Shown here one piece after another: positions 7,249-15,746 of a stretch of DNA of 22,579 bases. This stretch comes from Xanthobacteraceae bacterium. GTDB taxonomy: Bacteria; Pseudomonadota; Alphaproteobacteria; Rhizobiales; Xanthobacteraceae. Both the position numbers and the translations under genes were made by a program. The stretch's first letter is position 1, and each line of letters starts with the position of its first letter. The notes beneath the pieces were generated by a model, which saw only the letters and a program-made list of their open reading frames with translations, was not told the origin of the DNA and ran no database searches. The stretch lies in contig JASHVC010000522.1 in the NCBI GenBank assembly GCA_030039655.1, forward strand, positions 1-22,579, written 5' to 3'.

Positions 7249-9225
7249 ATGGCATCTTTGGTCAATGCCGCGCTTTGTGTGATTGTCGCGACCGCGATCT
7301 GGTCGTTGCTGGGTTACGCGGTCGCCCGCCATCTGTTTCCCCGCGCGCTCGCCGTGGGCGCGGCGCCGGTACTCGGCTGGGCGCTATCGAGCGCCGCAAC
7401 GCTGCCCGTGTTCTATCTGATCGGATTTTCGCCGATGGCCGTTATCGGCGCAGCGGCGCTTTGCGTTGTCGCGAGCGCCTTGTCGTTGCTCAGACGACCG
7501 CGGGAGGGCGATTCGAGCCAAGCACCGCTGAGGTCCGCGTGGATTATCGCGGCCGCGGCAGCCGCGACGCTGCTCGCGCTCGTGCCGGCCGGTGCGATCG
7601 CGCCCAAATTCAGCAGTGCGGGCGTCGATGTCGCTGACGCAATCTTCGACCATTCCAAGATCGCGATCATCGACGCGATGACGCGGCAGCGCTTGCCGCC
7701 CATCAACCCGATCTTCGGCGAGGTCGGGGCGACCAGCCGGCTCACCTATTATTATCTCTGGCACTTCAGCGCAGCAGAGGTTGCACTGCCGCTGCGTGTG
7801 AGCGGCTGGGAGGCCGACATCGCCCTGACCTGGTTCACAGCTTTTGCGTCGCTCAGCCTGATGATGGGGCTCGCAGCCTGGCTCAGCAAAGACGCGCGCG
7901 CAGCGATCCTCGTCGTCGCGCTCGCCGCCGCCGCGTCTTTGCGTGGTCTTGTGAGCTGGATATCGGGTTCCCACGAGCTAATGCCGTTTTTGTCACACGC
8001 AAACGGCTTTGCGGGCTGGCTGTTTCAGGCTGCGTGGGGTCCTCAGCATTTGATGTCAGCTGGATGCGTAGTGATGGCGATGCTGCTCGTCGCCCACTAT
8101 GCGCAACGGCCGAGCGCCGGCATTCTGGTGACTCTGGTGCTGACCGTGGCCGCTGGCTTCGAAAGCTCCACCTATGTGGGTGGCGTGACCCTTGCGATTG
8201 CGGCCTTGTTCGCTGCGCCGTTTTTGTTTGCTGGAATCGAACGCGGCAGTCGCATTCGCTTCGCCGCGGCGATGGTCATCGCCGCCGTGCTTGTGGCCTG
8301 TCTCGTTGCTCCGTTCGTGGTTGATCAGTTGGCCGCGACGGCGGTCCGGGCAGACGCAACGCCGATCGTCATTCGTCCGTTCGCGGTCCTCGGCGAGATG
8401 TTTCCGCAAACGGTGCGGCGCGTGCTCGACCTGCCCGCTTATTGGCTCATCGAGCTACCGCTCGAATTCCCCGCGACCTACATCGCGGGTACGATTGCGC
8501 TCGTCCTCGCTCTGCGCAGCGCTTTGTCGTCGCTGGAAAAGGCCGCACTGGTCGCAATCGCCGCTCTGGCATCAGCCGGCCTTGTCGGCTCCTGGCTTTT
8601 GGCCAGCACCCTTGGCGACGTCAACGATCTGGGCCTGCGCGCGGTTCTGCCGGCGGCCATGATCCTCATCACTGCTGCTGCGGCCGGAATGTTGCGCGCA
8701 CCGCGGCCCGTGCTCATTGTCGGCTGTGCGTTCGGCGGCCTCGTTCTCAGCCTGCCCGCGACCGAACAGATGATCCGCTACAACCTGACGGGCGACACGG
8801 CCCCGGACGGCGCGGTCTTCGCGCAATCGCCGCAATTGTGGGACGCGGTGCGCCGTTACGCGAGCCCCACTGACCGTGTGGCCAACAATCCATTGTATCT
8901 GCAAGACCTGACACCCTGGCCGGTGAATCTCTCCTGGGCCTTGCTGGCCAATCGGAGTTCGTGCTTCGCCGGCCGCGAATTGGCGCTGGCGTTTGTGCCT
9001 TTGCCTGCTGCGCGCCGTGAAGCGATCAGCAAACAATTCATCCGTATCTTCGATGGCGAGGCCACGCCGGAAGACGTGCGCGAGATGGCCAAGACATACG
9101 GATGTGATGTCGTCGTGGTCGTGCCGCAGGACAAGGCGTGGAATGACGATCCGTTCGTCCTTAGTCTCGACTATCGCTTGGCCGAGAGCCGCCAGGGCCG
9201 GTGGCGGATTTACGTGCGGCGGTAA
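7249..9225 (+). CDS. Large polytopic membrane protein, GT-C glycosyltransferase-like
   Basis: 658 residues. From residue 1 to about 510 it is dominated by alternating hydrophobic segments (roughly a dozen candidate membrane spans), followed by a soluble C-terminal domain of about 150 residues rich in charged residues and ending in RWRIYVRR. The first large non-membrane loop carries a D-H pair (Asp134-His135) and then RLPPINPIF...LTYYYLWHF. This order, acidic residue, PPxNP and a YYY-x-H block, is the pattern of lipid-phosphate-sugar-dependent GT-C enzymes and DUF2298-like proteins. A later NDLGLRAVLPA block (459-469) is also typical of this type. Likely role: transfer of a sugar from a polyprenyl-phosphate donor on the outer face of the inner membrane, acceptor unknown. 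It stands alone between divergent and convergent neighbours. The ATG has only a weak ribosome site. Confidence 0.75.
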   Translation: MASLVNAALCVIVATAIWSLLGYAVARHLFPRALAVGAAPVLGWALSSAATLPVFYLIGFSPMAVIGAAALCVVASALSLLRRPREGDSSQAPLRSAWIIAAAAAATLLALVPAGAIAPKFSSAGVDVADAIFDHSKIAIIDAMTRQRLPPINPIFGEVGATSRLTYYYLWHFSAAEVALPLRVSGWEADIALTWFTAFASLSLMMGLAAWLSKDARAAILVVALAAAASLRGLVSWISGSHELMPFLSHANGFAGWLFQAAWGPQHLMSAGCVVMAMLLVAHYAQRPSAGILVTLVLTVAAGFESSTYVGGVTLAIAALFAAPFLFAGIERGSRIRFAAAMVIAAVLVACLVAPFVVDQLAATAVRADATPIVIRPFAVLGEMFPQTVRRVLDLPAYWLIELPLEFPATYIAGTIALVLALRSALSSLEKAALVAIAALASAGLVGSWLLASTLGDVNDLGLRAVLPAAMILITAAAAGMLRAPRPVLIVGCAFGGLVLSLPATEQMIRYNLTGDTAPDGAVFAQSPQLWDAVRRYASPTDRVANNPLYLQDLTPWPVNLSWALLANRSSCFAGRELALAFVPLPAARREAISKQFIRIFDGEATPEDVREMAKTYGCDVVVVVPQDKAWNDDPFVLSLDYRLAESRQGRWRIYVRR

Positions 9226-9244
9226 ACGCCCGCTTGCGAGAACG

Positions 9245-10036
9245 TCAAATCCCCGCGAACCAATTAAAGCCACGTTCGCTCCAGTAGGTCTCGCGGAAGT
9301 CGTTACTGACTTCGATCGCCTTGACCCACTTCGCGTTCTTGTAGCCGAGCTTTGTGGATGTGCGTAGCCGCAGCGGAAATCCAAACGGGTCGGTGATCGG
9401 GGCGCCCGCATATTTGGTGGCGAGAATGGTCTGCGGGTGCAACGCGGTCGCCATGTCGATGCTTTCGGTGTAGTCGTCGTTGCAGATGAAATAGACGTAT
9501 TTCGCGGTGAGATCGGCACCGATGCGCTCGAAGAAGGCGCGCAGGTTGGGGCCCGACCACTGGCCGATGTAATCCCAACCCTCGACGCAGATGTGGCGGA
9601 TGATGATTTCTTGCTCGGGGAACTGGTAGATCTGCTCAGCGGTCCAGGGCCGTTTGTCGGAGATCAGTCCAGCCAATTCCAGTTTCCAGGTCCCGCCGTC
9701 GATCGGTTGAACATCCTCGATACCGTAATAGGCGTTGAAGCGCGGCGGCTTGACGACCTGCGAGGGACTAAAGGTCGGCGCCAGGTGTTGCTTCCGGAAG
9801 AGAAACTCCTGCACGCCATCGTTCCATGATGACACCGCGCGCAGCGCGCTTTGCACCGAGGGCTCTTCGCTTACGTCACAGCCGGTCAACAGCGTGAGCG
9901 CGCCGAGGCTGATGGCGCCGCGCAACACGTTACGGCGATTGATGTCGTCCACAAGTGCCCGATTGGCCGTAAGCACATCCTGGTCGATTGGCCTTTGCGG
10001 CCGGAAGATCGATGGCGTGCGCGTTCGGATGGTCAT
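9245..10036 (-). CDS. Molybdopterin-dependent oxidoreductase, sulfite-oxidase fold (MsrP-like), exported
   Basis: 263 residues. The N-terminus has a twin-arginine-like signal (NRRNVLRG at 33-40) followed by a hydrophobic stretch and a lipobox-like LTGC ending at Cys53, so it may be a Tat-exported protein and perhaps a lipoprotein. The catalytic domain belongs to the Oxidored_molyb family: RHICVEGWDYIGQWSGP at 147-163 holds Cys150, the expected molybdenum ligand, followed by the YTESIDMATAL and PLRLRTSTKLGYKNAKWV blocks that bind the cofactor. The C-terminal dimerisation domain of true sulfite oxidases is absent, as in MsrP/YedY. It starts 12 bases after the stop of the cytochrome b gene, so the two form an operon and probably an electron-transfer pair. 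The substrate (sulfite, methionine sulfoxide or other) cannot be inferred. Confidence 0.9.
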   Translation of the reverse strand: MTIRTRTPSIFRPQRPIDQDVLTANRALVDDINRRNVLRGAISLGALTLLTGCDVSEEPSVQSALRAVSSWNDGVQEFLFRKQHLAPTFSPSQVVKPPRFNAYYGIEDVQPIDGGTWKLELAGLISDKRPWTAEQIYQFPEQEIIIRHICVEGWDYIGQWSGPNLRAFFERIGADLTAKYVYFICNDDYTESIDMATALHPQTILATKYAGAPITDPFGFPLRLRTSTKLGYKNAKWVKAIEVSNDFRETYWSERGFNWFAGI

Positions 10037-10048
10037 CGTATCACCGCG

Positions 10049-10885
10049 TCAATGCGTTGGTTCGTTTGTTGAGCCGGGAGGAGGAGAGTTCACAACAGGA
10101 GTCTCTTCAACGGGCGGCTCCGCGGTAGCCGCTGCTGGCGGTGGTTCGGGTGCCGGCGCTGTTTCCAGCTTAGGCATTGGCTCGGGCAGGGGAGCCAGGG
10201 CTGAAGCCGGCATCGGCGCGGACACTGGCTCTGCGGCAAGTACCGCGGTGCCGTTCACCACAGGACCGCCCGTCACCATGGCAACGAGAGTCTGTGGCAC
10301 CAGCAGCGCCAGCGACACATGCACGACGATGAAGCCCACGATCGCCGCCATGCACAGGAAGTGGATCACCCGGATAGTCTGAAAATTGTAAAACAGGCTT
10401 GCGAGCTCAGAGAATTGCACCGGCTTCCACAAACACAGGCCGGTAATCACGATGAGAATGCCGATGAGGATCACGCCGAGATAAAGAATTTTCTGCACCG
10501 CGTTGTAGACCGTGAGGTCATCGTGGCCGAGGCGAAAGTGCAGCGCATCGTTGACAGTCGCGAGAAGCTCGCTGAGCGTTATAGGAAACAGCTTTTGCCG
10601 AAATCGTCCGGTGGCGATGCCGTAAGTCAGATAGGCAATGCCGTTGAGCACGAAAATCCACATTCCAAAGAAATGCCATTGCAGGCCGTACTGCGCCCAT
10701 ATGCCGATCACGACGGCGTCGGGGAAATGCAGCCAGCCGAGTATCACGTCGTCGTTGTAGATCTTCCAGCCGCTACCGATCATGATGAAAATGGCGACCG
10801 CGTTGATCCAGTGCATGATGCGCAGCGGCAGCGGATGCAGGCGCTGCTCGCTGGGTGCAATTGACGTGATGGCCGCCGTTGACAT
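10049..10885 (-). CDS. Cytochrome b561/Ni-Fe hydrogenase b-type membrane subunit with proline-rich tail
   Basis: 278 residues. Residues 15-205 form a four-helix membrane cytochrome b of the PF01292 type. Candidate haem-ligand histidines fall in the hydrophobic helices: His25 (RIMHWINA), His71 (QWHFFGMW), His175 (VIHFLCMA) and His189 (VVHVSLAL). After the last helix (VAMVTGG) comes a tail of about 70 residues made mostly of Pro, Ala, Glu and Val, likely disordered and unusual for the family. Weak ribosome site AGGGA before the ATG. It precedes the molybdopterin protein by 12 bases and probably passes electrons between the quinone pool and that enzyme, in the way MsrQ serves MsrP, although MsrQ is a different haem-protein family. 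Confidence 0.9.
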   Translation of the reverse strand: MSTAAITSIAPSEQRLHPLPLRIMHWINAVAIFIMIGSGWKIYNDDVILGWLHFPDAVVIGIWAQYGLQWHFFGMWIFVLNGIAYLTYGIATGRFRQKLFPITLSELLATVNDALHFRLGHDDLTVYNAVQKILYLGVILIGILIVITGLCLWKPVQFSELASLFYNFQTIRVIHFLCMAAIVGFIVVHVSLALLVPQTLVAMVTGGPVVNGTAVLAAEPVSAPMPASALAPLPEPMPKLETAPAPEPPPAAATAEPPVEETPVVNSPPPGSTNEPTH

Positions 10886-11090
10886 CTAAAAAATCCCTGG
10901 TCGCAAGTCTCGTGTAGGCGAAGACATGCAGACGAAATGTCCGCCAGCGCTGTCGGCAAATAACGGAGGCGCGAGCGTCATTCCCCGCATTGCTCGCGCG
11001 GCCACCGGACAGTACGGTTGTAAAAAATCGTTCGCAAGCACGGCACCTTCACAAATTCGCGTGGTGTTTTTGAACTGGGAGAATCGCCAG

Positions 11091-11591
11091 ATGATTTGCG
11101 CAAAGAAAATCTCGATCGCGGCGCTGGCTTTGGTGCTCGCTCGGGCAATCGGCTTGGCGGCTGAGGCGACCACGGCTACTCCGTCGCCAATGTTGGCCCA
11201 AGCCATGGTGCCGCCGACCGGCATGATGGATGCAAAACATCCGATGCCGATGAAGGAGCGTATGCTCAAGCGCTTTCCGCAGCCGGTGCGCGTCGGCGAC
11301 CTCATCGGGCTACCGATGCTCAACGAGAATTCCTCGACGCTGGGCCACGTCCGGCAAGTCGTGCGCACCCCGCAGGGCAACGTCGAACTGATCGTTTCGT
11401 ACAGCAGATTTTGGGGTTGGTTCGGGCGTCCGGTCGCGGTGCCACTCGAAGTCGTCGGCATCGCGGGCCGGCAATTGGTGTCGCTCGACATGGACCCGAG
11501 CGAGTACGCCAGCGCGCCCACGTGGCGGGCAAAAGACGCAATCGCACTGCCGAACGACGCGACCATCCGCATTGCGCTCGCTCGCAGCTGA
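11091..11591 (+). CDS. Exported PRC-barrel domain protein
   Basis: 166 residues from the ATG at 11091, chosen because GGGAGA (11077-11082) lies 8 bases upstream and because the protein then begins with a signal peptide (KKISIAALALVLARAIGLAAEA). An upstream in-frame ATG at 10926 would add 55 residues that look non-coding. Residues 66-140 form a PRC-barrel: VRVGDLIGLPMLNENSSTLG, then a beta strand with VELIVSYSRFWGWFGRPVAVPLEVV and the QLVSLDM block. PRC-barrels bind protein partners or RNA, or occur in photosynthetic reaction centre H subunits; exported single-domain forms are common in Rhizobiales and of unknown function. It is divergent from the cytochrome b gene (205 bases between). Confidence 0.82.
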   Translation: MICAKKISIAALALVLARAIGLAAEATTATPSPMLAQAMVPPTGMMDAKHPMPMKERMLKRFPQPVRVGDLIGLPMLNENSSTLGHVRQVVRTPQGNVELIVSYSRFWGWFGRPVAVPLEVVGIAGRQLVSLDMDPSEYASAPTWRAKDAIALPNDATIRIALARS

Positions 11592-11730
11592 GCGATCACG
11601 AGTTGGTGAAGGGAATAACTTTTTGGTGTTTGGCGGCTTGTAAGGATTGATTGGCTCTTTTCGCAGCCCTCTGCCAATCAATAGTTATTGCGTTGTTGCA
11701 GATCTCATTGGGTCCGGATGGGGGCGTCGT

Positions 11731-12597
11731 ATGGATCATGCAAATCGATTCGACCGCGCCACCGACTCAATAGTCGCAGACGAAAACAATCATTCGCCCT
11801 CGCACGCCGCGGCGGCGACATGCGGCATTGCGGTGATGGCCAAGGCTTCGGCGCCGGGCCGCGCCAAGACGCGGCTCGTTCCGCCGCTGAGCTACGATGA
11901 AGCCGCCGCGCTCAACACCGCGTTCCTGCAAGACGTCACCGACAACACGCTCCTGGCCGCACACCACGCCGCGCCGGGCGCCGGCATCGCGGCTTACGCA
12001 GCTTACGGACCGCCTGGATCGGAAGACTTTTTCCGCCGCAACTTCTCAACATCCATCGGATTGATTCCCGCGTGGCTGCCGAATTTCGGCGATTGCCTAT
12101 ACCACACCATCAGCGAAATTTTTGTGCGCGGTCACGCGTCCGCTGTGGTGCTCAACTCGGACAGCCCCACTTTGCCGACCGCGCTCCTCAACGAGACCGC
12201 CGAGATATTGGCACAGCCGGGCGACCGCGCGGTGCTCGGGCCGTCGGATGACGGCGGCTACTATCTCCTCGGCCTGAAGGCGCCGCACCGCCGCATGTTC
12301 GACGACATCGCCTGGAGCACCGAGTGCGTTGCCGAACAGACGCTCGAACGCGCACGCGAGATCAAGCTCGACGTGCATCTCTTGCCCGAATGGTACGACG
12401 TAGACGACATCGACTGCCTGCGCCGGCTGCACGGCGAGCTGCATCGATCTGAGCTGGCGAGCGGGCTTGCCGATGCGCACAAGTTGCGGCCGCACCACGC
12501 GCGTCACACGGCGGCCTTGCTTAACCGGCTTTGGCCAGACGGCGACTTTGACTGTAGCAAAGAAGACACTGTGCGGCTTGAGAGGAAGCGCGCGTAA
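11731..12597 (+). CDS. DUF2064/TIGR04282-type GT-A glycosyltransferase/nucleotidyltransferase
   Basis: 288 residues from the ATG at 11731. An in-frame ATG at 11647 would add 28 residues without conserved character. The nucleotide-binding motif MAKASAPGRAKTRL (36-49) is a CofC/MobA-like signature. LNSDSPTLP (141-149) holds the metal-binding Asp, followed by GPSDDGGYYLLGL (170-182), DIAWST (192-197) and YDVDD (222-226). This is the full motif set of the GT-A-like family once called DUF2064. Members occur in arsenosugar and other glycoconjugate clusters. Together with the radical SAM gene 37 bases downstream and the family 2 glycosyltransferase after it, a role in activating or transferring a sugar-like group is likely; the compound is unknown. 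Confidence 0.88.
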   Translation: MDHANRFDRATDSIVADENNHSPSHAAAATCGIAVMAKASAPGRAKTRLVPPLSYDEAAALNTAFLQDVTDNTLLAAHHAAPGAGIAAYAAYGPPGSEDFFRRNFSTSIGLIPAWLPNFGDCLYHTISEIFVRGHASAVVLNSDSPTLPTALLNETAEILAQPGDRAVLGPSDDGGYYLLGLKAPHRRMFDDIAWSTECVAEQTLERAREIKLDVHLLPEWYDVDDIDCLRRLHGELHRSELASGLADAHKLRPHHARHTAALLNRLWPDGDFDCSKEDTVRLERKRA

Positions 12598-12634
12598 GCT
12601 GCGCGACGATCAGGACCAAAAGGCCCGGGACCCT

Positions 12635-13699
12635 ATGGACAGCGCGGCATCACATCAGGCGGTCGATCCTCAGCGCTACTTCGAGAGCGTCGAGACCGAC
12701 AGCGATTTGCCCGAGCACGAGCCGGTCTGTCTCTATCTGGAGACGACCAACCGCTGCAATCTGCTGTGCACGACCTGTCCGCGCACCTATGAGGAACTCG
12801 AGCCTCCGGCCGACATGAGCTGGGAGCTGTTCACCTCGATCGTCGATCAGATAAAGCGGCTTAATCGCGCGGTTCTGCACGGCGTCGGCGAGCCGATGCT
12901 GGTGAAGAACCTGCCACGCATGGTGCGTTATCTGAAAGACCGCGGCACCTACGTGCTGTTCAACACCAACGGCACGGTGCTCAACGAGCGCAACGGCCGC
13001 GCGCTGGTCGCCGCCGGGCTCGACGAGCTGCGCGTCTCCTTCGACGCGGCCAACGCCGAAAGCTATAAGGCGATCCGCGGCAAGAATTATTTCAACCGCA
13101 TCCTGAAGAACGTCCGCGCCTTTCGTGAGCTGCAGGACAGCGAAGGCCACGACAAGCCACGGGTGTCAGCGTGGCTCACCGGCTTGCGGGAGACCGTCGA
13201 GGAGCTTCCGGATTTCGTCCGGCTCGCTGCCGAGACCGGCATCAAGGAAGTTCATCTGCAGCGGTTGGTCTTTTTCACGCAGAACGCGATCGGCTTGGCG
13301 CGGCCGGATCAGGCGCTGTACGAGCGGCTTTCCGGTGAGGAAGCCGCCCATATCGATCGCGCGACCGAACTCGCCAAATCGCTCGGCATTACGTTTTCCG
13401 CTTCGGGCGGCGCCTCCGAGCCCGGCATGAGTCTGAAACGGCAGGACGACGGTTCGCCCTGGTCGCTGTGCCGGCGGCCGTGGACGGTCATGTACTTCAC
13501 CGCCAATGGGCGCGCGTTGCCGTGCTGCATCGCGCCGTTCTCCCAGCGCGGTTATGAAAATTACACGCTCGGCGACGCCACGCAGCAGACGTTGCGCGAA
13601 ATTTGGACCGGGCCGGCCTATCGGGATTTCCGCAGGGCCCTCAAGTCCAACAAGCCGCTGGACGCGTGCGCGAGCTGCGGGCTGCGGTGGAGCCTCTGA
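12635..13699 (+). CDS. Radical SAM/SPASM domain protein
   Basis: 354 residues from the ATG at 12635; longer in-frame versions overlap the upstream gene and are unlikely. The radical SAM iron-sulfur motif CNLLCTTC supplies Cys41, Cys45 and Cys48. GVGEP at 83-87 is the SAM-binding GGE-like motif, and FNTNGT (109-114) and RVSFDAAN (133-140) are later barrel motifs. The C-terminus is a SPASM-type region with Cys279, the pair Cys297-Cys298, and Cys345/Cys348 (ACASCGLRW), expected to hold an auxiliary cluster. SPASM enzymes modify peptides, proteins or sugars; no precursor peptide is seen here. The stop is one base before the ATG of the glycosyltransferase (TGACATG), so the two are probably coupled. 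Confidence 0.93.
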   Translation: MDSAASHQAVDPQRYFESVETDSDLPEHEPVCLYLETTNRCNLLCTTCPRTYEELEPPADMSWELFTSIVDQIKRLNRAVLHGVGEPMLVKNLPRMVRYLKDRGTYVLFNTNGTVLNERNGRALVAAGLDELRVSFDAANAESYKAIRGKNYFNRILKNVRAFRELQDSEGHDKPRVSAWLTGLRETVEELPDFVRLAAETGIKEVHLQRLVFFTQNAIGLARPDQALYERLSGEEAAHIDRATELAKSLGITFSASGGASEPGMSLKRQDDGSPWSLCRRPWTVMYFTANGRALPCCIAPFSQRGYENYTLGDATQQTLREIWTGPAYRDFRRALKSNKPLDACASCGLRWSL

Positions 13700-13700
13700 C

Positions 13701-14417
13701 ATGCCGCCGGAGACGGCCGGCGTCACCGTCGTCATTCCCACTTTCAATGAAGAGGAATCGATCGGGGCGGTCGTCGCCGAACTGCCACGCGCAGTGGTCA
13801 CGCGCGTGATCGTTGCCGACGGCAGTAGCACCGACGGCACGCGAGAGTGCGCGCGCAAGGCTGGCGCCGAGGTGATCGGTGTCGGCCGCGGCTACGGGCT
13901 TGCGTGCCTTGCTGGCGCGCAGGCGGCCGAGGATGACGACATTATCGTCTTCATGGATGGCGACGGTGCCGACGATCCCGCCGCTATTGCGGGTTTGGTC
14001 GAACCGATCCGCGCCGGCGAATACGACTTCGTCATCGCCTCACGCGCCCAGGGCGAACGAGAGCCGGGCAGCATGGCCGCGCATCAGCTTCTCGCCGGCC
14101 TCCTTGCCGGTTGGCTCACGGGGCTGCTCTACGGTGTGCGCTACACGGACATGTGCGCGTTTCGCGCCATTCGCCGCGATACGTTGCTCAAGCTCGGCAT
14201 GCGCGAAATGACTTACGGGTGGAATCTGGAAATGCAGATGCGGGTCGCGCGCGCCGGCTTGCGCGTGCTGGAAAAGCCAGTCGCCTATCGCCGGCGGCTA
14301 GGCGGCGAGTCCAAGGTTGCAGGTTCGCTACGCGGCTCGATCAAGGCCGGGCTGCGCATCATGACGACCTTTGCGCGCGTTGCTCTTGAACCTATCCACA
14401 CGCGTGCAACTTCATAA
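13701..14417 (+). CDS. Family 2 glycosyltransferase, DPM1/dolichyl-phosphate-sugar synthase-like
   Basis: 238 residues. IPTFNEEESI (12-21), VADGSSTDGT (38-47) and the metal-binding DGDGADDP (86-93) are the GT2 signatures; SRAQGEREPGSM (114-125), YTDMCAFRAIRRD (148-160) and YGWNLEMQ (172-179) match the polyprenyl-phosphate mannose/glucose synthase branch. There is no clear membrane anchor at the C-terminus, so it is a short soluble or peripherally bound form. The start lies one base after the radical SAM stop. Likely role: loading a sugar onto a polyprenyl phosphate, which a GT-C enzyme could then use (one such candidate lies at 7249-9225, though it is not in the same operon). Confidence 0.92.
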   Translation: MPPETAGVTVVIPTFNEEESIGAVVAELPRAVVTRVIVADGSSTDGTRECARKAGAEVIGVGRGYGLACLAGAQAAEDDDIIVFMDGDGADDPAAIAGLVEPIRAGEYDFVIASRAQGEREPGSMAAHQLLAGLLAGWLTGLLYGVRYTDMCAFRAIRRDTLLKLGMREMTYGWNLEMQMRVARAGLRVLEKPVAYRRRLGGESKVAGSLRGSIKAGLRIMTTFARVALEPIHTRATS

Positions 14418-14458
14418 ATGCTGTCCCCAAGCCAAGGGAGAGCGCGACATGAGGGATC

Positions 14459-14488
14459 ATGACAGCTTTGGCAACTTGCCTGTATGCT
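14459..14488 (+). promoter_or_regulatory. Sigma-70-type promoter of the first substrate-binding protein gene
   Basis: ATGACA at 14459-14464 and TATGCT at 14483-14488, 18 bases apart. The last bases of the spacer read CTTGCCTG. The same arrangement with the same spacing occurs before the other two paralogs, which is the main support. The -10 box ends 34 bases before the ATG. Confidence 0.65.
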
Positions 14489-14522
14489 TGGCGACGGCCG
14501 GATACCCTTTCGAGGTGATTCC

Positions 14523-15584
14523 ATGAGCAATCGCGACCACACGCGCGCGCCGTTGTCGCGCCGCCGCTTCCTGAAAAATTCCGCGTTCGCTGCCGGAGCG
14601 TTGGCCGGGCCGGCTGCGCCCATACGGGTACGGGCCCAAAGCCCGCTCAAGGCAGTGTCGATGATGATGGATTGGGTCTATCAGGGCCCCAACGTCGGCT
14701 TCATGTTGGCGCGCGACAAAGGGTACTATCGCGAAGCCGGTCTCGACGTCACGCTCACGGCCGGAAAGGGTTCGGGCAGCACCGCGCAACTCGTGGCCAG
14801 CAAGGCCGCCCAGTTTGGTTTCGCTGACGGCTATGTGGTCGGCAACGGCGTTGCCAAGGGCATGGGCATCAAGACCGTCGGCAGTATCTACCGGCGCAAT
14901 CCGGCCGCCTGCATGGTCTTCGCCGATTCCGACATCAATACACCGAAGGATCTTGTCGGCAAAACCGTCGCCATAACCGCCGGCAGCGCGCAATTCCAGC
15001 AGTGGCCGGCTTTCCTTAAGGGTGCCGGCGTTGATGAATCCAAAATTCAGGTGGTCAACGTCGATCCGGCGGGCGTCGGCGCCGCGCTGCTCAACAATAA
15101 AGTCGACGCCATATGCGGCTTCGGCCAGGGGTATGTGCCGGGTATCGAAATCCGCGGTAAGAAGGAAGTGCGCATCTTCTGGTTCGCAGATTACGGCGTC
15201 ACGGTGGTGTCCAACGGCATCATCGTGCACGACGACCTTCTCAAGAGTGATCCCGAGCTTGTGCGCGCATTCGTGGCGCCGACCATAAAGGGCTTTCTGT
15301 ACGGGCGTCAGCATCCGGATGAAGCCGCCGAGACGGTGAAGAAATATCTGGAGACCGTCGACCTGGCGATCACCAAGCGCGAGTTCGAGTTGTCCTGGAA
15401 AACCTGGGTGACACCCAACACCAAGGGCAAGCCGCTCGGCTGGGGTTCCGAGGCCGACTGGAGCAGCACTGTCGACGTGCTCAAGCAATACGGCGGCGTG
15501 GCTTCGCCGCCCTCGGTGAGCGCGCTTTATACCAACGACTTCGTGCCAACCGGCGCCGAGTTCGTGCCGCCGCAGGAGAGTTGA
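14523..15584 (+). CDS. ABC transporter substrate-binding protein, NMT1/THI5-like (paralog 1), Tat-exported
   Basis: 353 residues from the ATG at 14523, preceded by GAGGTG (14512-14517) at 5 bases. The N-terminus is a Tat signal: SRRRFLK at 12-18, a hydrophobic stretch and a cut site near VRA-QS. The mature protein is a periplasmic binding protein of the NMT1/SsuA/TauA fold: DWVYQGPNVGFMLARDKGYY, then GKGSGSTAQLVASKA (ligand-loop region) and the shared C-terminal FVPTGAEFVPPQES. It is closely related along its whole length to the proteins at 15747 and 20572, so the three arose by duplication. It has no ATPase or permease gene of its own here and ends at a perfect 18-base palindrome. Ligand unknown. 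Confidence 0.93.
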   Translation: MSNRDHTRAPLSRRRFLKNSAFAAGALAGPAAPIRVRAQSPLKAVSMMMDWVYQGPNVGFMLARDKGYYREAGLDVTLTAGKGSGSTAQLVASKAAQFGFADGYVVGNGVAKGMGIKTVGSIYRRNPAACMVFADSDINTPKDLVGKTVAITAGSAQFQQWPAFLKGAGVDESKIQVVNVDPAGVGAALLNNKVDAICGFGQGYVPGIEIRGKKEVRIFWFADYGVTVVSNGIIVHDDLLKSDPELVRAFVAPTIKGFLYGRQHPDEAAETVKKYLETVDLAITKREFELSWKTWVTPNTKGKPLGWGSEADWSSTVDVLKQYGGVASPPSVSALYTNDFVPTGAEFVPPQES

Positions 15585-15600
15585 GCGGCTGCAGCCGCTC
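15583..15600 (+). terminator. Perfect 18-base palindrome at the stop codon, possible terminator hairpin
   Basis: GAGCGGCTGCAGCCGCTC is its own reverse complement and begins inside the TGA stop codon of the first binding-protein gene. It can form a hairpin but is not followed by a T tract, so it may instead slow 3' decay of the mRNA. Confidence 0.4.
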
Positions 15601-15666
15601 GCGCGACAAACCCGCCCAACGGTCTAAGCGTGGCATGCGTCTTGCTGCTTTGCCCACAGGACGGCC

Positions 15667-15696
15667 CTGACAGCGCGGGCGGCTCGCCTGTATCCT
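15667..15696 (+). promoter_or_regulatory. Sigma-70-type promoter of the second substrate-binding protein gene
   Basis: CTGACA at 15667-15672 and TATCCT at 15691-15696, 18 bases apart, with CTCGCCTG immediately before the -10 box. Same layout as before the first and third paralogs. The -10 box ends 50 bases before the ATG. Confidence 0.65.
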
Positions 15697-15746
15697 GTCA
15701 GCATGCCGGAGCAACGAACCTTGAGCGATAACCTTGGAGATCGATT

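Noticed and set aside
10990..11018. TTGCTC - 17 bases - TACGGT as promoter of the PRC-barrel gene
   Set aside because: Spacing fits sigma-70 but both boxes are poor matches and nothing independent supports it.
11731..13699. Arsenosugar biosynthesis operon
   Set aside because: Only the DUF2064-type gene fits. The radical SAM protein has a CNLLCTTC motif and SPASM-type C-terminus unlike ArsS as I know it, and no ArsM methyltransferase is present.
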